Shown here piece after piece: positions 8,303-19,709 of a stretch of DNA of 38,397 bases (the stretch's first letter is position 1; every line of letters starts with the position of its first letter). A model generated the notes under the pieces. That model saw only the letters and a list, made by a program, of their open reading frames with translations. It searched no databases and had not been told where the DNA came from. Origin of the DNA: Chitinophagaceae bacterium UBA7600 (GTDB lineage Bacteria > Bacteroidota > Bacteroidia > Chitinophagales > Chitinophagaceae); contig DLKC01000040.1 of assembly GCA_002478885.1 (NCBI GenBank), positions 1 to 38,397 on the forward strand, in the 5' to 3' direction. The position numbers and the translations under genes were made by a program.

Positions 8303-8607
8303 ATTGTGTATCTTTTTTGGATTAGCATAATACTAAGGCGGCCATCCGGTATACCAGTCTTGTATATTTGTAAACGAAACCACACTGGCTGTGCAGGTTT
8401 TGCCAACAACACAAAGCGCTGACTGAATTTGCCAACAAAGCTTACGAGGCCGTAAAAATGAAATGGTTTTCTTTTAACTTCAATGATAAGTTTCACAAAT
8501 GGCCCTGATATTCGTCATGTTTTTCCAGTTGCCGGCTAAATACTTTCGCACTGGAAACGAGCATCCAGACAAGCAATCAACTCTTATCGAATAATAATTT
8601 TAAATCT
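8303..8607. other. 305-bp divergent intergenic region upstream of pckG
   Basis: It holds a -7-like TATATTTG at 8363-8370, a direct repeat TTTGCCAACAA at 8399-8409 and 8428-8438, and a 16-codon ORF at 8458-8508 (MKWFSFNFNDKFHKWP). The pckG promoter-like box is at 8541-8548. No copy of the dispersed repeat is seen here. Confidence 0.5.
8541..8548 (+). promoter_or_regulatory. Probable -7 box of pckG (TACTTTCG)
   Basis: TACTTTCG fits the Bacteroidota TAnnTTTG -7 element with one change. A T-rich GTTTTT 16 bp upstream (8519-8524) could serve as the -33 element. It implies a leader of roughly 55 nt. Confidence 0.45.
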
Positions 8608-10464
8608 ATGAGCAAGAATTCCTTTCCACTAAGCAATAAAACTTTTAATAAATCAGACCTTGAATTGTGGGTAGACCATATTGCCGCACATACTGAACCC
8701 GAAAAAATATACTGGTGTAATGGTTCTAAAGAAGAATACGATTCTTTGTGTAGCTACCTTGTTGAAAAGGGTACGTTTATTAAGTTAAGTGAAGAGAAGC
8801 GACCAAACAGCTATGCATGCTTCAGCGACCCCAGCGATGTTGCCCGCGTGGAAGACAAGACTTTTATCTGCAGCCGCAGAAAAGAAGATGCAGGACCAAC
8901 CAATAACTGGATGGAACCCGCAAAGATGAAAGAGATACTGAATGATCTCATGAAAGGTTGCATGCACGGCCGCACCCTGTATGTTATTCCCTTCTGCATG
9001 GGCCCGGTTGGGTCACCTTATTCAAGATATGGTGTGCAGTTGACCGATTCTGAATATGTGGTGGTAAACATGCATATTATGACGCGTATGGGCGATCCCA
9101 TCCTGCCTTACGTAAAAGATGGCGAATATGTAAAATGCATCCACGCACTTGGCGCTCCGCTCGAAGCCGGTGCCAAAGATGTAATATGGCCCTGCAACCC
9201 CGATACAAAATACATTTCCCACTTCCCGGAAGAGCGCATGGTTATTTCTTATGGAAGTGGTTATGGCGGTAATGCCTTAATGGGTAAAAAATGTTTCGCC
9301 CTGCGCATTGCCTCTGTCATTGGCCGTGAAGAAAACTGGCTTGCAGAACACATGCTGATCATGGGTGTGGAATCTCCGAAGCAGGAAAAGACCTATATCG
9401 CAGCAGCGTTTCCAAGCGCCTGTGGTAAAACTAATTTTGCCATGATGATTCCGCCAAAAGAAATGGATGGCTGGAAAATTACAACCGTAGGTGACGATAT
9501 TGCCTGGATACACAAAGGAAAAGACGGACAATTGCGTGCGATCAATCCCGAGTCAGGATATTTTGGTGTGGCACCGGGCACAAATTACAAGACCAACCCC
9601 AATGCAATGGAATCAATCAGGGCGAATACCATCTTTACCAATGTGGCATTAACCCCTGATGGCGATGTGTGGTGGGAGGGTTTAACACCCGAAGCGCCTG
9701 CCGGGTTAACTGACTGGCATGGCAAACCATGGGATCCCGCCAGCGGAAAACCCGCAGCGCATGCCAACTCAAGGTTCACCGCACCTGCGTACCAAAACCC
9801 TGCTGTGGACAGCGACTGGGATAACCCCGCCGGTGTTCATATTGAAGCATTTGTTTTTGGTGGCAGAAGAAGCACCGTCGTTCCCCTGGTTTATCAGTCC
9901 TTCAATTGGAACTTTGGTGTGTACATGGCAGCAACCATGGGCAGCGAAATGACGGCCGCAGCCTTCGGTGAGATCGGTAAAGTGAGAAGAGACCCATTCG
10001 CCATGTTGCCATTCATGGGTTATAACATCGGGGATTATATAAACCATTGGCTGCAGTTTGGAAGAGACCTTCCAAATGCACCAAGAATATTTGGCGTTAA
10101 CTGGTTCAGGAAAGATGAGAATGGCAAATTCAGCTGGCCCGGGTTCGGACAAAATATGCGTGTGCTTAAATGGATCGTGGGTCGTGTTAAAGGACAAGCA
10201 TCAGCGGTTGAAAGCCCTATCGGCTGGGTGCCTCGTTATGATGATATGAACTGGGTAGGCCTCGAAGATTTTAAAGAAGAAGACTTCTCAAAGATTATGA
10301 CCATCGACCGCGAACCATGGAAACAGGAACTCTTGTCACACGAAGAACTGTTCTCCCGTTTTTACGATAAACTTCCAAAAGAATTTTTCTTTATGCGCGA
10401 ACTGTTGCTCTCTGCATTGTGGCGCTCACCCGAGCATTGGGGGCAACAACCTGAAACAGCATAG
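8608..10464 (+). CDS. pckG: Phosphoenolpyruvate carboxykinase (GTP)
   Basis: PEPCK converts oxaloacetate and GTP to phosphoenolpyruvate, CO2 and GDP, the entry step of gluconeogenesis; it can also run anaplerotically. The 618-residue length matches the GTP-using class. The kinase-1 P-loop FPSACGKT, with the characteristic hyper-reactive cysteine, is at about residues 268-275. Other GTP-PEPCK blocks include [38 protein letters not shown] and [20 protein letters not shown]. The gene stands alone and is followed by a strong hairpin. The ATP-using class has a different P-loop context, so the GTP class is clear. Confidence 0.97.
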   Translation: MSKNSFPLSNKTFNKSDLELWVDHIAAHTEPEKIYWCNGSKEEYDSLCSYLVEKGTFIKLSEEKRPNSYACFSDPSDVARVEDKTFICSRRKEDAGPTNNWMEPAKMKEILNDLMKGCMHGRTLYVIPFCMGPVGSPYSRYGVQLTDSEYVVVNMHIMTRMGDPILPYVKDGEYVKCIHALGAPLEAGAKDVIWPCNPDTKYISHFPEERMVISYGSGYGGNALMGKKCFALRIASVIGREENWLAEHMLIMGVESPKQEKTYIAAAFPSACGKTNFAMMIPPKEMDGWKITTVGDDIAWIHKGKDGQLRAINPESGYFGVAPGTNYKTNPNAMESIRANTIFTNVALTPDGDVWWEGLTPEAPAGLTDWHGKPWDPASGKPAAHANSRFTAPAYQNPAVDSDWDNPAGVHIEAFVFGGRRSTVVPLVYQSFNWNFGVYMAATMGSEMTAAAFGEIGKVRRDPFAMLPFMGYNIGDYINHWLQFGRDLPNAPRIFGVNWFRKDENGKFSWPGFGQNMRVLKWIVGRVKGQASAVESPIGWVPRYDDMNWVGLEDFKEEDFSKIMTIDREPWKQELLSHEELFSRFYDKLPKEFFFMRELLLSALWRSPEHWGQQPETA

Positions 10465-10486
10465 CACTTTTGCTTAACATGTAGAA

Positions 10487-10523
10487 ACAGCAAAAAGCCG
10501 TTGCAAAACCGGCCTTTTGCTGT
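10487..10523 (+). terminator. Hairpin terminator downstream of pckG
   Basis: Arms ACAGCAAAAAGCCG and CCGGCCTTTTGCTGT pair almost fully around a short loop, 23 bp after the pckG stop. The T-rich part lies within the stem rather than after it, so strength is uncertain. Confidence 0.7.
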
Positions 10524-10602
10524 ATTCTGTATGCTGCCATTGAAAGAACAAAGTATAAATTTGTGCAGCAGTTTTTTTGAAAGCTGGCAACAGCCGAATA
10601 CA

Positions 10603-10680
10603 TTTTTTGTAACCGGCAGCGGTACCATCTTTCAACACCTGTTGCGTCGCACACTTTTACTGCATATCATATTGCAGCAA
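10603..10680 (+). repeat. Intergenic repeat locus c (single)
   Basis: Core GTTGCGTCGCAC at 10641-10652, with an outer T-run and CCGGC block at 10603-10616 and an inner arm ending ATTGCAGCAA at 10671-10680. It lies between pckG and the transporter gene. Confidence 0.75.
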
Positions 10681-10707
10681 TAATTTCAATAACAGCAAAC
10701 ATTAACT

Positions 10708-12384
10708 ATGAGCTGGTTTTCCGCATTCTTCCAGGATCACTCCTCCGCAGCCTACATCATATTTATTTATGCCATTGTTATAGCACTGGGTGTTGCATTG
10801 GGTAAACTCTCTTTCAAAGGCGTAAGTTTTGGTATTGCATTCGTTTTGTTCACAGGCATCATTGTAAGCCATTTCGGGTTCACGATCGACGAAAAGATTC
10901 TCGAATATATCAAAGAGTTCGGGCTTATTCTTTTCGTTTACACCATGGGTTTACAGGTAGGCCCGGGTTTCTTTGCATCGCTCCGCAACAGGGGCATCAT
11001 CTTTAACATGCTTGCAATAATTTGTGTGCTTTCCTGCGTAGCATTGGTGGTTGTTATGTTTTATTTGTCAGGCACCGCCATGCCTTCGCTTGTTGGCCTC
11101 ATGTCCGGCGCGGTAACCAACACACCCGGGCTTGGAGCTGCACAGCAAACAGTAAAAGACCTTTCGGTTGCCAATACCGCACTTACAAATCTTCCACCAT
11201 TGGGTGGCTTTTATGCCATTGCCTACCCGGGTGGCGTCGTAGGAATTATTCTGGTAATGATCTTTCTGAAATGGATTTTCAAGGTAGACTTACAAAAAGA
11301 GCAGGAAAATTACCTGGCACAAAACAAGGCGGCCGCACCTAAACCGGCCACGCTAACATTACGCATCGAAAACCCGTTGCTGATCGGCAAGCAGGTAGCC
11401 ACCCTTTTTGACACGCTCAAAGCGAATTTTGTTGTCTCTCGGATAAAGCAGGCTGGTGAAGTAACCACTGCATCTAAAGAAACCATACTCCAGGAAGGCG
11501 ACACCGTGCTTATAGTTGCCAACCCTTCAGATTTCGACAGGCTCAAAACCCTTATAGGCTCTGAAAGTGACGAAGACCTTTCACAGCATGAAGGATCGCT
11601 GAGTGCACAAAAAGTACGCATAACCCGCAAGGAAGTTTGCACTCATCCGCTCGCCGAGCTTGATGTAATTCATAAATATGGAGTAACCATTACCAGAGTA
11701 TTAAGGTCGGGTGTTGAGTTTATTCCCACCGGCCATACCCGGTTGCAATTCGGCGACCTGGTCACCGTTATAGGCAGTGATGATGATATTAAAAATCTTG
11801 CCACTGAATTTGGTAACTCAGAAAAAGAGTTGCGGGAACCAAATATCGCAGGCCTTTTCCTGGGCATAGGGATTGGTGTTTTATTTGGCAGCATCCCAAT
11901 TGTTTTTCCCGGCGTGCCCGTTCCCGTTAAACTTGGATTGGCAGGCGGCCCATTGATCATTGCGATTTTTATCAGCCGCTATGGCAGCGTTATTCCCGTT
12001 ATTTCATACGTAACCCAGAGCGCTAACTATATGGTACGGGAAATTGGTATAGTATTGTTCTTATCCAGCGTTGGTCTTGGTGCCGGTGCAACGTTCCTTT
12101 CTATGCTGTTTTCTGCACAGGGTGTTGAACTGTTATTGATGGCCGCTTTAATAACCACGGTTCCTTTGCTGATAACCAGCCTTATTGCCCGCTTCGTATA
12201 TAAACTAAACCTGCTGGAAATATTCGGCCTGCTTGCCGGTGCCTCAACTGATCCGCCGGCGTTGTCGTTTGCAATAAAAATGGTGGGTAACGATTCGCCT
12301 GCGGTAGTATATGCCGGTGTTTACCCGCTTACCATGTTCCTGCGAATACTGGTGGCACAGTTGCTCATACTGCTCTTCGTATAG
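10708..12384 (+). CDS. YidE/AAE-family transporter with two TrkA-C (RCK_C) domains
   Basis: The 558-residue protein has five to six N-terminal membrane segments (about residues 13-195), then two cytosolic TrkA-C-like ligand-binding domains (about 215-290 and 295-375, each with the pattern LQEGDTVLIVA or LQFGDLVTVIG), then five to six C-terminal segments. Conserved repeats GAVTNTPGLGAAQQ (first half) and GASTDPPALSFA (second half) are typical of the aspartate-alanine exchanger (AAE) family that includes E. coli YidE and YbjL. Members exchange amino or dicarboxylic acids across the inner membrane. The substrate here cannot be told from sequence. Confidence 0.88.
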   Translation: MSWFSAFFQDHSSAAYIIFIYAIVIALGVALGKLSFKGVSFGIAFVLFTGIIVSHFGFTIDEKILEYIKEFGLILFVYTMGLQVGPGFFASLRNRGIIFNMLAIICVLSCVALVVVMFYLSGTAMPSLVGLMSGAVTNTPGLGAAQQTVKDLSVANTALTNLPPLGGFYAIAYPGGVVGIILVMIFLKWIFKVDLQKEQENYLAQNKAAAPKPATLTLRIENPLLIGKQVATLFDTLKANFVVSRIKQAGEVTTASKETILQEGDTVLIVANPSDFDRLKTLIGSESDEDLSQHEGSLSAQKVRITRKEVCTHPLAELDVIHKYGVTITRVLRSGVEFIPTGHTRLQFGDLVTVIGSDDDIKNLATEFGNSEKELREPNIAGLFLGIGIGVLFGSIPIVFPGVPVPVKLGLAGGPLIIAIFISRYGSVIPVISYVTQSANYMVREIGIVLFLSSVGLGAGATFLSMLFSAQGVELLLMAALITTVPLLITSLIARFVYKLNLLEIFGLLAGASTDPPALSFAIKMVGNDSPAVVYAGVYPLTMFLRILVAQLLILLFV

Positions 12385-12402
12385 CATAAGGTCAAAGATT
12401 AA

Positions 12403-13101
12403 TCAGCGCATATCATCCTCAACAGGTATGGGCAGGTAAAGACCAAGGGAAGCGAAATAATTTTGCTGTACTGTTTTATAAAACCAGATAACGTCGCCTA
12501 TATTGGCATGGCCGTGTATATCGGCAAGTTTGAAAATGAGTAGGTACATAAGTCCTGCACCATCCGATGTATTTATTTTGTCGTTAAGGGTTTTCCATGT
12601 TTCAAACCCTGGAGAGTATCCTGTACTGAGAAATTGCTTGTACAGTCCATAAGAAATATCATGCTGCTCAATGGCCCAGTATATCCTGCTTTTTTCATCA
12701 CTGCTAAGCGCTTTATCCGTTCCAAGAATTTCTATGGCGGCGCGAACACTTACAACAGTGTGTCTCTTCAATACAAGCTCATGATCAAGCGGGTGAATGG
12801 TGTAAAGCATTTTATCATCTTCCACTTTTCCAATGTCGTGCAGCAGCGAAACAAGTTTAAGTTCTTTTTGTACAATGTCGCGATCAACATTCATTGAGTT
12901 AAGTGCAGTAAGCATTTCTGCATGAAAGCCAAAAAAAGGGCGGTTAAAAAATGCATCGATATTCTCTGTCACCGCCAGCAGGTGATCGACCAGCATAATA
13001 TTGCTGTTGTTGCTGTAATGGCTGTCAGGACAACCCGATGCCCGCAACCACCAGTTGGACTGCAATATTTTATCTTCATGATAAGGAATAAGGACGGCCA
13101 C
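12403..13101 (-). CDS. HD-domain protein (predicted metal-dependent phosphohydrolase)
   Basis: The HD signature LLHDIGKVED and the following QHDISYGL indicate a metal-dependent HD phosphohydrolase of unknown substrate, about 230 residues. The frame stays open upstream to an ATG at 13245, but that stretch passes through a dispersed repeat (core 13188-13199) and a promoter-like TACTTTCG (complement of 13144-13151), so I reject the long form. The best remaining starts are a GTG at 13101 or an ATG at 12996 (MLVDHLLAV). It is convergent with the transporter gene with only 18 bp between them and divergent from the ABC exporter. Confidence 0.75.
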   Translation of the reverse strand: MAVLIPYHEDKILQSNWWLRASGCPDSHYSNNSNIMLVDHLLAVTENIDAFFNRPFFGFHAEMLTALNSMNVDRDIVQKELKLVSLLHDIGKVEDDKMLYTIHPLDHELVLKRHTVVSVRAAIEILGTDKALSSDEKSRIYWAIEQHDISYGLYKQFLSTGYSPGFETWKTLNDKINTSDGAGLMYLLIFKLADIHGHANIGDVIWFYKTVQQNYFASLGLYLPIPVEDDMR

Positions 13102-13143
13102 AGGAATTAAGTTAAGATGCCAGGATAATTTTAAAGCCTGACG

Positions 13144-13151
13144 CGAAAGTA
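13144..13151 (-). promoter_or_regulatory. Probable -7 box (TACTTTCG) of the HD-domain gene
   Basis: The same octamer as upstream of pckG, read on the minus strand about 43 bp before the GTG at 13101. It argues that translation does not start at 13245. Confidence 0.4.
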
Positions 13152-13160
13152 AAGAATTAA

Positions 13161-13240
13161 AGCTGCTTAATGCGGTGTTGTATAAGTGAGTGACACAACG
13201 GACGTTGCCATGAAAGTTGAACGCCTGCCAACTAACTTCA
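13161..13240 (-). repeat. Intergenic repeat locus d (single)
   Basis: Core GAGTGACACAAC at 13188-13199 (GTGTCAC type, reverse orientation), inner arm starting AGCTGCTTAA and outer flank GGACGTTGCCATG, the same flank as at locus b. Confidence 0.75.
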
Positions 13241-13270
13241 ACCACTGATCATTGAGCACCTGTTCATTTT

Positions 13271-15148
13271 ATGGAGAACCCTTTACCTTTGGTGCCGAAT
13301 ATGAATGGCAGCCCCAAAAAAAAGATTTTTGATTTTTCGTTACTCCGCAGAATTTTTCATTTTGTAAAACCATACCGCCTGCAATTTGTACTAAGTGTTG
13401 TGCTGGCAATTGTGTTGGCGTTTATTACACCCGTGCGGCCCTTCTTTATTCAACTTACGATTGACAAGGCAACCGGTAAACATGTTACAACACCCGGTTT
13501 TTTGCAGTGGTTATTTTCCGGCCACGATCTGAACGATGCGACGAAATTTATCATTGCTGTTACCATTTTCCAAGTTGGGTTTATATTTTTAGAAACGGCT
13601 CTTCGGTTTCTTTTTTCTTTCCTGACGGCATGGCTAGGCCAGCGTGTGGTGAAGGATATGCGTATCAGTGTTTTCAAGAAGATTCTTGGCCTCAACCTTA
13701 AACAATTCGATACAACGCCCATAGGTACGCTGACAACAAGGACCATTAACGATATAGAAAATATAAACGATATTTTTTCTGAAGGCTTGATTCCGATATT
13801 GGCCGACCTGCTTTCTATCATCGTTGTATTGGTCACCATGTTTGTCACGGATTGGCGGCTTACGCTCATCGCATTGGTCCCATTCCCGATTATGATCATT
13901 GCGACCTACTATTTTAAAGAAAGCGTGAAGAAGAGCTTTATAAAAGTGCGCAATGCGGTCGCCGCGCTCAACGCCTTTGTTCAGGAACATATTACGGGCA
14001 TGCAGGTGGTGCAGGCTTTTGCAGCCGAAGAAAGGGAGTTCAAAAAGTTTGACACTATTAATCAGAAACACCGTAATGCCAATATCAAATCTATTTTCGC
14101 TTACTCTGTTTTTTTTCCGCTGGTTGAAATAGTCCTCGCAGTTTCAACCGGTTTGCTTGTTTGGTGGCTGGCGGGGCTTGCCGCAGACAATCCTGTTTCC
14201 AAAGAAGACCTTGCCGGCGAGCTGGTTGCATTTATTCTATACCTCAACCAATTGTTTCGCCCATTGCGCGTGATCGCTGACAAATTCAACACCTTGCAAA
14301 TGGGGATGATCGCCGCAGAACGGATTTTTAAAGTGGAAGACAATCCCGATTTTCTGCCCGGGTCAACTGCTGATGCATATAACCCAACTTTGGTAAAAGG
14401 GGAAATCGAATTCAAAGACGTTTGGTTTGCTTATAATGAACCCAACTATGTTCTTAAGCACATTAATCTTAGTGTAAAGAAAGGTGAAACCATAGCGCTT
14501 GTTGGTCATACCGGAAGCGGTAAAACCTCGATTATTAGTGTACTTAACCGGCTTTACCAGGTTCAAAAAGGTGAAATCCTACTCGACGGCGTAAATATTG
14601 AACAATACAATACAGACCGGTTGCGCACAAGTATTGGTGTTGTGCTCCAGGATGTTTTCCTGTTCTCAGGTTCGGTTATGGATAATATTACGCTGCATAA
14701 CCCCGACATAGCCAAAGAACGTGTGGTAGAAGCGGCCAAACTAATCGGTGTACACGACTTTATTATGCAGTTACCCGGTGGCTACAGCTATAATGTAATG
14801 GAGCGTGGCAACACACTAAGCCTGGGTCAAAGACAGCTCATCTCTTTTATAAGGGCCATTTTGTACAATCCCTCGGTTCTTATCCTGGATGAAGCCACGT
14901 CATCAATCGATACTGAAAGCGAGCTTTTAATCCAGAAGGCGATTGATACGCTTATTACCGGGCGAACGTCCATCGTAATTGCTCACCGCTTGTCTACCAT
15001 TCGCAAGGCAAACAAAATAATTGTCCTCGACAAAGGCGAGATAAAAGAAACCGGCTCCCACGAAGAACTGTTATCCTTGCAAGGTTATTATTTCAAACTG
15101 CACAATATGCAATTTGGAAAAGCCGGCGCGCCGGTCCGCACTACATAA
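13271..15148 (+). CDS. ABC exporter, fused membrane and ATPase domains (MsbA/Sav1866 type)
   Basis: A half-transporter of 625 residues that works as a homodimer or paired half. It has six membrane segments (about residues 30-345) and a nucleotide-binding domain (about 375-610). Visible motifs are Walker A GHTGSGKT, the ABC signature LSLGQ, Walker B VLILDEATS and the switch histidine in IVIAHRLST. The signature carries Leu in place of the first Gly of LSGGQ; this variant is found in related exporters. Lipid or drug export are both possible and the substrate is not readable. It is preceded and followed by repeat copies and appears monocistronic. Confidence 0.93.
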   Translation: MENPLPLVPNMNGSPKKKIFDFSLLRRIFHFVKPYRLQFVLSVVLAIVLAFITPVRPFFIQLTIDKATGKHVTTPGFLQWLFSGHDLNDATKFIIAVTIFQVGFIFLETALRFLFSFLTAWLGQRVVKDMRISVFKKILGLNLKQFDTTPIGTLTTRTINDIENINDIFSEGLIPILADLLSIIVVLVTMFVTDWRLTLIALVPFPIMIIATYYFKESVKKSFIKVRNAVAALNAFVQEHITGMQVVQAFAAEEREFKKFDTINQKHRNANIKSIFAYSVFFPLVEIVLAVSTGLLVWWLAGLAADNPVSKEDLAGELVAFILYLNQLFRPLRVIADKFNTLQMGMIAAERIFKVEDNPDFLPGSTADAYNPTLVKGEIEFKDVWFAYNEPNYVLKHINLSVKKGETIALVGHTGSGKTSIISVLNRLYQVQKGEILLDGVNIEQYNTDRLRTSIGVVLQDVFLFSGSVMDNITLHNPDIAKERVVEAAKLIGVHDFIMQLPGGYSYNVMERGNTLSLGQRQLISFIRAILYNPSVLILDEATSSIDTESELLIQKAIDTLITGRTSIVIAHRLSTIRKANKIIVLDKGEIKETGSHEELLSLQGYYFKLHNMQFGKAGAPVRTT

Positions 15149-15170
15149 ATATCGGCACTGTTATAAAGAA

Positions 15171-15250
15171 TTTTTGGTGCCGTGCAACAGCATTTCATGG
15201 CATCCGCTCTTGCGTCGCACACTTGATCCTTCAGGGCAATCTTCGGCAAA
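15171..15250 (+). repeat. Intergenic repeat locus e (single)
   Basis: Core CTTGCGTCGCAC at 15209-15220, with the outer flank TTTTTGGTGCCG at 15171 and ATGGCATCCG just before the core. It lies between the ABC exporter and the ATP synthase operon. Confidence 0.7.
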
Positions 15251-15332
15251 TGAATCCTTCATAAAAGATTTAAAACCAGCGAATAAAAAGCAACCTGACC
15301 GGCGATCCTCTAATTTTTTCAGGCCAAACACA

Positions 15333-15359
15333 TTTTATAGCCCCCAACTATTATCTTTG
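15333..15359 (+). promoter_or_regulatory. Promoter of the ATP synthase operon
   Basis: TATCTTTG at 15352-15359 is an exact TAnnTTTG -7 box. A TTTTA at 15333-15337 sits at about the right distance for the -33 element. It lies 20 bp upstream of the atpB start. Confidence 0.65.
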
Positions 15360-15379
15360 CGCAAAATTTCAGGACCGGT

Positions 15380-16827
<1,448 letters not shown>

Positions 16828-16849
16828 TACTGGTATTGCACGTAAAAAG

Positions 16850-16888
16850 ATTACTGCACCTGGCGCACAGGGCAAAGGGTGCAGTAAT
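16850..16888 (+). promoter_or_regulatory. Perfect 11-bp hairpin between atpE and atpF
   Basis: ATTACTGCACC (16850-16860) pairs exactly with GGTGCAGTAAT (16878-16888) around a 17-nt loop. There is no T-run after it, so simple termination is unlikely. It may stabilise the upstream atpBE mRNA or partly stop transcription. Confidence 0.7.
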
Positions 16889-16946
16889 TAATTTAAAATG
16901 GTCTCACTTGTTTAGAACCAACTATTCATTTTCAAATTAAGAGTAT

Positions 16947-17447
16947 ATGGAATTGTTAACTCCCGCCTTAGGCTTGTTTGTATGGAACCTGGTCGCTTTT
17001 CTTATTCTTTTTTTCATCCTGAAAAAATTTGCATGGAAGCCTATCCTAAACAGCCTCAAAGAACGTGAAACCGGCATCTCTGATGCTTTGGAAACAGCCG
17101 ACAAAGTGAAAGCGGAAATGGCGCACATGAAAAGCGAAAATGAGGCTTTGCTCGCTAAAGCAAGGGAAGAACGCGCAGCTATATTGAGAGAATCAAAGGA
17201 AACTGCTGATAAAATGATCGCAGAGGCGAGGGATAAGGCAAAATTTGAATATGACAGAATTGTTGCCGATGCTCAAAGTGCAATCGAACAACAAAAAAAC
17301 GCGGCTCTAACTGACGTTAAGAACAGCATTGGTAAAATGGTGATTGAAGTGACGGAAAAAGTGATCAGAAAAGAGTTAACCGACAAAGCAGACCAGGAAA
17401 AGTACATCGTTAAACTTGCAAATGATCTTGCAGTTACCAGCAACTAA
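16947..17447 (+). CDS. atpF: F-type ATP synthase subunit b
   Basis: Subunit b is the peripheral stalk. The 166-residue protein has one N-terminal membrane helix (about residues 8-25, LGLFVWNLVAFLILFFIL) followed by a long charged, heptad-like helix (about 35-150). It starts 119 bp after atpE, the widest gap in the operon, which contains the hairpin described separately. Confidence 0.95.
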   Translation: MELLTPALGLFVWNLVAFLILFFILKKFAWKPILNSLKERETGISDALETADKVKAEMAHMKSENEALLAKAREERAAILRESKETADKMIAEARDKAKFEYDRIVADAQSAIEQQKNAALTDVKNSIGKMVIEVTEKVIRKELTDKADQEKYIVKLANDLAVTSN

Positions 17448-17472
17448 TTATTTAATAACGAGGTAAAAACAT

Positions 17473-18036
17473 ATGCGAAATCAGATTATTGCACATCGTT
17501 ACGCAAAAGCGCTTATAGATATTGCAGTTGAGCAAAATCAGCTGGATACTGTGGTGAAGGATATTGAGTTTATAAAGGCATCAAATACCAAAGAGTTCAA
17601 TGCAATTATGCTTTCGCCCGTTTACAGCGATGCTCAAAAAACCAAACTTTTCAAAGCCGTTTTCGGAGGTAAAATTTCGGAAATCACACTGGCCTTTTTT
17701 ACGCTCGTTTTTTCTAAAAGCCGTGAATTGATCTTTGGTGAAATCGCCGTTGAGTTTATCGAGCAATACCGCAAAATAAAAGGTATCGAAATCCTGGAGA
17801 TTACTACTGCTGTTGAGATCTCTGATGAGCTGAAAGAAGGAATGAGAAAGCGCTTTTCCGGCTTAAAAAGATTTGAAAACAAACAGCTTCAGATTGTGAG
17901 CAAGGTAAAGCCGGATATTATTGGTGGTTTTGTTGCCAAAACGAAAGACCTTATGTTCGACGCAAGTATAAAACACGATCTGCAGGTAATAGGCAAGCAG
18001 TTCATTGAAAATATGTACGTTCACAAGATCAGGTAA
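17473..18036 (+). CDS. atpH: F-type ATP synthase subunit delta
   Basis: Delta (the OSCP equivalent) links the peripheral stalk to the top of F1. The product is 187 residues with the usual helical N-terminal domain (starting RNQIIAHRYAKALIDIAVEQ) and the C-terminal signature KVKPDIIGGFVAK. It is 25 bp downstream of atpF and 37 bp upstream of atpA. Confidence 0.95.
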   Translation: MRNQIIAHRYAKALIDIAVEQNQLDTVVKDIEFIKASNTKEFNAIMLSPVYSDAQKTKLFKAVFGGKISEITLAFFTLVFSKSRELIFGEIAVEFIEQYRKIKGIEILEITTAVEISDELKEGMRKRFSGLKRFENKQLQIVSKVKPDIIGGFVAKTKDLMFDASIKHDLQVIGKQFIENMYVHKIR

Positions 18037-18073
18037 TAACTTTTTTCATAATTAACTATAAAATAGTAAAACA

Positions 18074-19651
18074 ATGGTAGGTATTAAGCCAGATGAAATA
18101 TCATCCATTCTTCGTCAACAGTTGAGCAATTTCAACACTTCTGCTGAACTCGAAGAAATAGGAACCGTACTCCAGGTTGGTGACGGTATTGCCCGTGTAT
18201 ACGGCCTAACAGGCGTAGGTTCTGGTGAGCTGGTTGAATTTGAAAATGGTGTAAGAGCCATCGCCCTTAACCTTGAAGAAGACAATGTGGGTGTGGTGTT
18301 AATGGGAGAGAGTTCAGGAATTAAAGAAGGAGATACTGTGCGTCGTACAGGTAAGATCGCTTCCATTAAAGTAGGTGATGGACTTGTTGGACGTGTCATC
18401 AATACTCTTGGCGAACCAATTGATGGAAAGGGTCCCATCAGTGGCGAGTTGTTTGATATGCCTATTGAGCGTAAAGCTCCGGGAGTTATCTATCGCGAAC
18501 CGGTAAAAGAACCATTGCAAACGGGTATAAAAGCCATTGATGCAATGATTCCGATCGGCCGTGGCCAGCGTGAGCTGGTTATCGGCGACCGTCAGACCGG
18601 TAAAACAGCTATTTGTATCGATACGATTATCAATCAGAAGGAATTCTACGAGGCAGGTAAGCCTGTTTATTGTATCTATGTAGCGATTGGCCAAAAAGCT
18701 TCTACTATTGCCGGTGTTATGAAAACACTGGAAGATAGTGGTGCCCTTGCCTATACAACCATCGTTGCCGCCTCTGCCAGTGACCCCGCTCCGCTGCAGT
18801 TCTATGCTCCTTTTGCAGGTGCTGCGATCGGTGAATTTTTCCGCGACAGCGGCCGCCCTGCCCTGATCATTTTCGATGACCTTTCAAAGCAAGCTGTTGC
18901 GTATCGCGAGGTTTGTCTTTTATTGCGTCGTCCTCCCGGCCGCGAAGCTTATCCCGGTGACGTATTCTATCTTCATAGCCGTTTGTTGGAGCGTGCCGCT
19001 AAAATTATTTCCAATGATGAAGTGGCTAAGAATATGAATGATCTTCCGGATAACATCAAACATCTTGTAAAAGGTGGTGGCAGTTTAACAGCTTTGCCGA
19101 TCATTGAAACACAGGCCGGCGACGTTTCTGCTTATATTCCTACAAACGTTATTTCTATCACCGACGGACAAATATTCCTCGAGGGTAATCTTTTCAATGC
19201 CGGTATACGTCCTGCGATAAACGTAGGTATCTCTGTAAGCCGTGTAGGTGGTAATGCCCAGATTAAATCAATGAAGAAAGTTGCCGGTACGCTTAAACTG
19301 GATCAGGCTCTCTACCGCGAAATGGAAGCATTCTCTAAATTTGGTGGCGACCTTGATGCGGCTACTAAACTGGTTATTGATAAAGGCGCTCGTAACGTTG
19401 AAATCTTAAAACAGGCACAGTACACGCCGTTTAAGGTAGAAAAGCAGGTTGCGATTATCTACCTTGGTACGCAGGGTTTATTACGCGATGTGGCTGTAAA
19501 AAAAGTAAAAGCATTTGAAGAACACTTCCTGATGGAAATGGAAAACAAGCTGCCTGATGTATTAGCCGAATTTAAAAAGGGCAACCTTCCTGACGATGGC
19601 GTTAAGAAAATGGTTGAACTCGCTAACACGCTGATTCCGGCTTATAAATAA
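18074..19651 (+). CDS. atpA: F-type ATP synthase subunit alpha
   Basis: Alpha is the non-catalytic nucleotide-binding subunit of F1. The 525-residue protein has the N-terminal beta-barrel, the P-loop GDRQTGKT (about residues 171-178) and the family block [14 protein letters not shown]. It ends the operon in this window: a strong terminator starts 10 bp after its stop and no atpG follows. The gamma, beta and epsilon genes must lie elsewhere in the genome. Confidence 0.98.
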   Translation: MVGIKPDEISSILRQQLSNFNTSAELEEIGTVLQVGDGIARVYGLTGVGSGELVEFENGVRAIALNLEEDNVGVVLMGESSGIKEGDTVRRTGKIASIKVGDGLVGRVINTLGEPIDGKGPISGELFDMPIERKAPGVIYREPVKEPLQTGIKAIDAMIPIGRGQRELVIGDRQTGKTAICIDTIINQKEFYEAGKPVYCIYVAIGQKASTIAGVMKTLEDSGALAYTTIVAASASDPAPLQFYAPFAGAAIGEFFRDSGRPALIIFDDLSKQAVAYREVCLLLRRPPGREAYPGDVFYLHSRLLERAAKIISNDEVAKNMNDLPDNIKHLVKGGGSLTALPIIETQAGDVSAYIPTNVISITDGQIFLEGNLFNAGIRPAINVGISVSRVGGNAQIKSMKKVAGTLKLDQALYREMEAFSKFGGDLDAATKLVIDKGARNVEILKQAQYTPFKVEKQVAIIYLGTQGLLRDVAVKKVKAFEEHFLMEMENKLPDVLAEFKKGNLPDDGVKKMVELANTLIPAYK

Positions 19652-19660
19652 TAAGCTAGT

Positions 19661-19709
19661 TATTGTATAAAAAAAACACAGGCGACCCCTGCGTTTTTTT
19701 TATACAATA
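19661..19709. terminator. Strong bidirectional terminator between atpA and the convergent FGE-like gene
   Basis: ATTGTATAAAAAAAAC plus a CAGG arm pairs with CCTG plus GTTTTTTTTATACAAT (one A/G mismatch). The A and T runs flank the GC core, so it can act on both strands. It lies between the atpA stop (19651) and the minus-strand gene's stop (19723). Confidence 0.9.

Noticed and set aside
13102..13245. N-terminal extension of the HD-domain gene to the ATG at 13245
   Set aside because: The stretch runs through a dispersed repeat core and a promoter-like TACTTTCG and translates to sequence without domain features.
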